Assembly: GCF_000485595.1 (NCBI RefSeq)
Contig: NW_014578834.1
Location: 18,609 to 54,255, forward strand
Direction: 5' to 3'
Source: Priapulus caudatus
Taxonomy: Eukaryota > Priapulida > Priapulimorpha > Priapulimorphida > Priapulidae
DNA length: 35,647 bases
The notes beneath the pieces were generated by a model. The model was given only the letters and a program-made list of their open reading frames with translations, had not been told where the DNA came from and searched no databases. Made by a program: the position numbers and the translations under genes. This document shows positions 11,983 to 19,500 of this stretch, in pieces; position 1 is the first letter of the stretch; every line of letters begins with the position of its first letter.

Positions 11983-13446
11983 TACACACACACACACACA
12001 TACACACACACATACACATACACATACACATACACATATACATACATATACATATACATATACATATACACTTAAATATACATATACATGTAAATATACA
12101 CATACACATAAACATAAATATACATATACTTATACATATACATCAGGAGTTAATAAAGACAAAGGAGTTTGACACGTATTTGGTACTGATTTCACTACAT
12201 TTTGTCGTACGAGTTCGATGTGAATAAAAATACAAATGTATACAAACATGAGCTTCTTTTGTTCACTGGTCCTTATTCTATCTTCCGGTAGTATTACAAA
12301 CCTCGTAGCTTTCTTTGTTTTGGCATAAATCGTACTCTTGCACGACATGGTTCTGACGTTATTTACCGTCGTGTGGCGTAGCCAAGCGGTAAATTCGCAT
12401 ACACAGCAACTGGAAGGAGGCGCGACAGAGATCGCGTCTCTCGTACGTTATCTCGCGAGAAATTTTCTCGTAGCTCGCAGTTCAAAAATGGCAGAGAAAG
12501 TTCATGCACGTAGAAATTCTTCAAAAACATCAGAACGCAGAATTGGCCGCAGGTGCAAACGGTGTATTGCTACAAGACCGTTAACGGCACTAGAGATAGG
12601 TGAAGTAGAGGACAAAGTTAATATGATCGATGTGGCAGAACTAGAGTGAAGCGTCAAAGCAAATGTGCAAGAACAAGAATTACATCTACAGCATGGACAA
12701 CGCGAAGAAGTTTTTGTTCGGCTAACAAAGCCGAGTGATGACGACGTTAACTCTCGCCTTTATCACATACAGATGGTCATGATAAGTAAGGTGTAAACAC
12801 ATGTGTTTGCCTGCAATTGCATAGTAATGGTTGCTATGCAAAACACGTGCGAAAAGCTACAATCAGCTGGAGCGTCAATTTACTCGCTAACATTCATACA
12901 CATCATTCCTCTGCGGGTGAAGTAGCTCAGATATTTTACCAGCGCAGCGTTTATTTAAAAAAAACTCCGGGATTCAACCATAAAAACAAGGCATTCTAAC
13001 TATAGTTTCAATGTAAAATAGTTTTAATTTTTAAACCCAGCATGGGTGCAACGTAACTTAATTTCTAAGCGCATTTTCTGCACTCGGCTAGACTACGGCC
13101 TAAAATCCCTACCGCGCCTCCTTCCAGTTGCTGTGTATGCGAATTTACCGCTTGGCTACACCACACGACGGTAAATAACGTGAGAACCATGTCGTGCAAA
13201 AGTTCGATTTATGTCAAAACGAAGGAAGCTACGCGGTTTGTAATACTACCGGAAGATAGAATAAGGACCAGTGAACAAAGGAAGCTCATGTTTGTATACA
13301 TTTGTATTTTTATTCACATCGAACTCGTATGACAAAATGTAGTGAAATCAGTACCAAATACGTGTCAAACTCCTTTGTCTTTATTAACTCCTGATATACG
13401 TATACATCAGAAGTAGATAATAGGGATTCCCTATTATCTACTTCTG

Positions 13447-13495
<49 letters not shown>

Positions 13496-13514
13496 CATAC
13501 ACATACATATACAC

Positions 13515-13567
<53 letters not shown>

Positions 13568-16500
13568 CATACACATACATATAAATATACATATACACAT
13601 ACACATACACATATACATACACATATACATATATATATGTTGACATGAAACTAAAATTGTTGTTGTATCATACAACTGTACAATACTCTATTCATGCTTC
13701 TACACAGCATCATGTATGTGTGATAAAAATGGCTTTCAAGCAAAACTCTCCCATTTCAAAAGTTTTCATAAAACAAATTTGTCGACTGCTACGCACGACT
13801 ACATAAACCACATCGATTTAGGTGTTCCATGCTCCGTTTTTCCGTTTAAACGGACGCAATTTGACGTTTGTTCTGCACGTGCGACGTTTAACCCTCCCCC
13901 TCCCCCCACAGATAACGGACGTCGATTGGATCGGGGCTTCGTTAGAGAACTGTATGGCAACAACCGGCGGATTCTGTGGCGGCAGAGCCTTCGTCATGAA
14001 CCATCAGGTGAGTGGTGGAGCTCAGGACTCAGACCTAGCAGCGAACCCAGACCTAGCAACGACGACATCCCGCTTGTGCGTCTAACGTCGATTGCATAAA
14101 GTCCCTAGTGGCCGCATCGATGTTTAAAGGTTGTAGCTCAGTTAGTGCGAACGCGTTTACTGCATCGGTGCCTCCCCTCAAGTTTTCTTCGCGCTTTCCA
14201 GTTTGACGCCTAGTCGCTCACGTGTGGCTATCACTGATTTCTTCAGGAATTGCTCTTCAGTTTGTTGCTTAAATACTGCCGTCAATCTAAATTCCTTAAT
14301 CTCTGTGCCTTCGCTAAATCTCTCGACTGTCCGTGTAGTTTCTTGAGTAGTTGCTGCTGTTCACCAATCCATCACTGAATCCTCGTGTTTCCCTGATATA
14401 TAATCCCGTGATGATGTGAATTATTACCCAGATGCTCTGCACATGATCGTTAATATGCACGTGATGTTGATAAACATACATTGTCGTTAGGCTTGCATAC
14501 ATTGTCCTTAAGATGGACACATTGTTGTTAGGTCGGACACTTTATTAATTACTCACACATATTATCATCAAACCGCACACGTCGTTAAGCCGCGCGCGTC
14601 GTCATCATTGTCATTAAAGCGTGCGTGCATGCGTCATCATCATCGTCGTTAACGCGTGCGTGCGTTTCTGCCGGCAGAGGCTGGGAGGTCTTGGATACGC
14701 GTTCTCGGCAGCACTGCCCTCGATGCTGGCTTCATCGACGATCACCTCGCTCGAGCAGATGCAGCGAAGCCCCGACATGTTCGTCACGCTCGCACGCAAC
14801 GCCACCTACATGCAGCAGAAGCTGGAGAGGTACGCGCATACTACGGCAGAAACGCACAGGGTAGTGAGGGAGGAGGTGTATGCACACAGGGTAGTGAGGG
14901 GGAGCGGTACGGTATCGCGGGGTAGTGAGGGGGAGAGGTATGCGCACACAGGGTAGTGAGGGGGAGAGGTACGTTATCGCGGGGTAGTGAGGGGGAGAGG
15001 TACGCGCACACAGGGTAGTGAGGGGGAGGTGTACACACAACACAGGGTAGTGAAGGCGGGTAGGTGTACGCACTACACAGGCGTAGATGAGGGGAGCGTG
15101 TACGCCACACACAGGGTACTGTTGAGTGGGAGTGTACACACACACAAGGCGGTAGTGATGGGGGAGCCGTGTATGTCACACACAGTGTAGTGATGGCGGG
15201 AGGTGTATGCATCACACAGGCGGTTGGAGGGATGGTGTACGCACACACAGAGTAATGAGGGGGTGTATGCACACACAGGCGTAGCTGAGGCGGGGAGGTG
15301 TTATCAGGACACAGCGGTAGTGAGGGGGGGAGGAGGTGTACGCACACACAGGGAGTGAGGGGGGGGGTGTATGCCACACACAGGGTAGTGAGGGGGCGAG
15401 GTGTATGCAGACACAGGGTAGTGGAGGGGGAGAGGTACGCATACACACAGTAGTGAGGGTGGAAGGTGTGCGCACACATAGCAGTGAGTGGGAGACGGTA
15501 CGCGCATCACAGGGTAGTGAGGGGGCAGGTGTAGACACACAGGGTAGTGAGGGGATGGTGTCATTGGCACACACAGGGTAGTGAGGGGGGAGGTGTACGC
15601 ACACACAGCCGGTAGTGAGGGGGAGTTGTGTACCGCACACACAGTATGTGAGCGTGGAGGTGTGCGCCACACATAGCACGTGATGTGCGAGAGGTACGCG
15701 CAACACAGGGTAGTGAGGGGACGTCGTACGCACACACAGTGGTAGTGAGGGGAGGTGTACGCACACACAGGGTTTAGTGAGTGGGGAGTGTGTATGCACA
15801 CACAGCGTAGTGAGGGGGGAGGTGTACGCACACACAGCGGTAGTGAGGTGGGAGGTGTATGCCACACAGCGGTCTAGTGAGGGGAGAAGGTACCACACAC
15901 ACAGGGTAGTGAGGGGAGAGTGTACGCACACACAGGGTAGTGAGGGGGAGAGTGTACGGCACACACAGGGTAGTGAGGGGAGGTGATGGCATTACACAGC
16001 GGGTAGTGACGGGGGAGGTGATAGCACAACACAGGGTAGTGAGCGGGCGAGCAGTGTACGCGGCACACAGGGTAGTGAGGGGGAGGTGTACGCACACACA
16101 GGGTAGTGAGGGGGAGGTGTATGCACACACAGGGTAGTGAGGGGGAGAGGTACGCACACACAGGGTAGTGAGGGGGAGAGAGGTACGCGCACACAGGGTA
16201 GTGGGGGAGGTGTACGACACACAGGGTAGTGAGGGGGGAGGTGGCGACGCAACACACAGCGGTAATGAGGGGAAGGCTGTACGCATACACAGGGTAGTGA
16301 GCGGGGGAGGTGTACGCACACCACAGGGGTAAGTGAGGGGGAGGTGTACGCGCACACAGGGTATGTGAGGTGGAATAGGTGCACGCACGACACAGGGTAG
16401 TGAGGGGGGAGGTGTAATGCATCACAAGGGTAGTGAGGGGAGGTGTACGCACACACAGGGTAGTGAGTGGGGAGCGTGTACTGCACACAGAGGGTAGTGA

Positions 16501-19500
16501 GGGCGAGAGGTTACGCACAACAGGGTAGTTGAGGGGGAGCGGTGTATGCCACACACAGGGTATTGAGGGGGGAGTACACACACCAGGTAGTGAGGGGGAG
16601 GTGTATTCACACACAGGTACGTGAGGCGGGAGGTGCCACGCACAACAGCGGTAGTGAGGGCGGAGGTGTACGCACACACACAGGGTAGTGAGGGGATGGT
16701 TATGCATACACAGCGTGGTAGTGGAGGGGCGAGGTGTATGCACACACAGGGTAGCTGAAGGGTGATGAGGATATGCACACACAGGGTAGTGAGGGGAGGT
16801 TGTACGCACACACAGGTAGTGCAGGCGGGGAGGTGTACGCACACACAGGGGTAGCTGAGGGGGAGGTGTACGCACCACGCAGCGGTAGTGAGGGGGAGGT
16901 TGTACGCATCACACAGGGTAGTGAGGGGGCAGCGCTGTATTGCACACACAGGTAGTGAAGGGCGGAGGTGTACGCCAACACAGGGTAGTGAGGTCCGGGA
17001 GGTGTATGCACACTAGAGGCGTATGAGGGGCAGAGAGGTCACGCACAAAGGTAGGTGAGGGCGGAAGAGGTTTATGCGCACACAGGGCGTAGTGAGGGGG
17101 AGCGTGTACGGCAACACACAGGGTAGTGAGGGGGAGAGAGGTACGCGCACACAGGGTAGTGTGAAGGGGAAGGTGTTTGCCACACAGGTGTGAGGGGGAG
17201 GTGTACGAAACACCACAGGGTAGTCGCGGAGCAGGACGCACACACAGGTAGTGAGGGAGTGTATGCAGACACAGGGTAGTGAGGGGGAGGTGGTACGCAC
17301 ACACAGGGTATTAGTTGAGCCGGGAGGTGTACGCACACACAGGGTTTAGTGAGGGGAGGGAGCGTACACACACCACAGGGTAGTGAATGGGGGGGTGTAC
17401 GCACACACGCGTAGAGTGAGCGGCGAGAGGTACGCACAACAGATGTGAGGGGGGAGGCGGGGTGTATGCAGACACAGGTATGTGAAGGGGGAGGGTGTAC
17501 GCACACACCAGGGGTAGTGAGGGGGAGGTGTACGCACACACAGGGTAGTGAGGGGAGAGGTACACACACACAGGGTAGTGAGGGGGAGGTGTACGCACAC
17601 ACAGCGTTAGTGAGTCGGGGAGGTGTATGCCATACACAGGCGGGTAGTGAGGGGGAGCGTCTGTACGCACACACAGGGTAGTGAGGGGGGAGGTGTTAGC
17701 AGACACAGGGTAGTGAGGGGGAGGTGTACGCACACACAGGTAGTGAGGGGAGGGTGTACGCACACACAGGGTAGTGAGGGGGGAGAGGTACGCACACACC
17801 AGGGTAGTGAGGGGGATGTGTACGCCACACAGCTGTAGTGAGGGGGGAGCGGTGTACGCACACACAGGGCCAGTGAGGGAGATTCGTGTATGCACACACA
17901 GGTAGTGAGGGGGAGAGTGTTACGCACACAGAGGGTAGTGAGGCGGGAGGTGTACGCACACACAGGGTAGTGAGGGGGAGCGTGTACGCACACACAGCGT
18001 AGTGCAGGGGGGAGGTGTACGCACACACAGTTTAGTGAGGGGGGTGTATGCACACACAGGGTTAGTGAGGGGGAGGTATTGCCATACACAGGGTAGTGAG
18101 GGGAGTGTATGCATACACAGGGTTAGTGAGGGGCGGGAGGTGTACGCACACACAGGGCGTAGTGGGGGGAGGTGTATGCACACACAGGGTAGTGGAGGGG
18201 GAGGTGATATGCACACACAGTGGGTAGTGAGGGAGGGTGTATGCATACACAGCGGTATGTGAGGGGGCAGCGGTGTACGCACACACGGGTAGTGGCGGGG
18301 AGGTGTACGCACACACAGGGTAGTGAGGGGGAGGTGGTACGCACACACAGGGTTAGTGAGGGGGAGCGTGGCCAGACGACTGTGCGTACGCACACAGAGG
18401 GTAGTGAGGGGGAGGTTGTCGCACACACAGGGTGTGGAGGGGGAGAGTGTACGGCACACACAGGGTAGTGAGGGGGAGGGTTGTACGCACACAACGGGTA
18501 GTGAGGGGGAGGTGCTACGCACACACAGGGTAGTGAGGGGGGAGAGGTGTACGGCACACACAGGGGTAGTGAGGGGGAGAGGTTACGCCACACATAGAGT
18601 AGTGAGGGGCGGGTTTATGCCACACACAGGGTATTTGGAGGGCGACGGTGTATGCATACACAGTGGTCCAGTGAGGGGGGCGGGGGAGGTACGCACACAC
18701 AGGGTAGTAGGGGGATGGTGTATGCATACACAGGGTAGTGAGGGGGGAGGTGCCACGCACCACACAGGGTAGTGAGGGGAGGTGTACGCACACACAGGGT
18801 AGTGGAGGGGGAGCGTGTACGCACACACAGGGTGTGCAGCGGGGGAGGTGTCGCACACACAGCGGTAGTGAGGGGGGGTGTACGCACACACAGGGTAGTG
18901 AGCGGCGGAGGTGTATGCACACACAGCGGTGGGTATGAGGCGGAGGCGGTACGGCACACACAGCGGTAGTGAGGGGGAACGGTGTACGCACACACAGGGT
19001 AGTGAGGGGGAGGTGTACGCACACACAGGGTAGTGAGGGGGAGAGGTACGCACACACAGGGTAGTGAGGGCGGGAGGTGTACGCACACACAGGGTAGTGG
19101 GGGCAGTGTATGCGAACACACAGGGTAGTGAGGGGGAGGTGTATGCATACACAGGGGGTAGTGAGGGAGGTGTACGCACACACAGGGTAGTGAGGCGGGA
19201 GGTGTACGGACACACAGGGGGAGTGAGGGGAAGTGTGTACGCACACACAGGGTAGTGAGGGGGGAGGGTGGGTACGCACACACAGAGCGTAAGTGGAGGG
19301 GGAGGTGTACGCACACACCAGGTAAATGAGGGGGGCAGGTGTTACGCACACACAGGGTTAGTGCAGCGGGAGGTTTGTACGCACACACGAAGTGAGGGGG
19401 GAGAGGGTGTATGCATACACAGGTATGTGAGGGGCGAGGTGTACGCACACACAGTGGTAATGAGGGGGCAGGTGACGCACACACAGGGGTAGTAGGGGGG

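Noticed and set aside
11712-12227. A 171-codon ORF starting MKKRYK
   Set aside because: Its start is SPTLC1 exon 9, but it then reads through the donor GTAAGT into the ACATAC microsatellite. The conserved protein continues at 13912.
12338-12649. A 103-codon ORF inside the 1250-bp element, as a transposase
   Set aside because: It starts in the terminal repeat, is far too short, and shows no catalytic motif.
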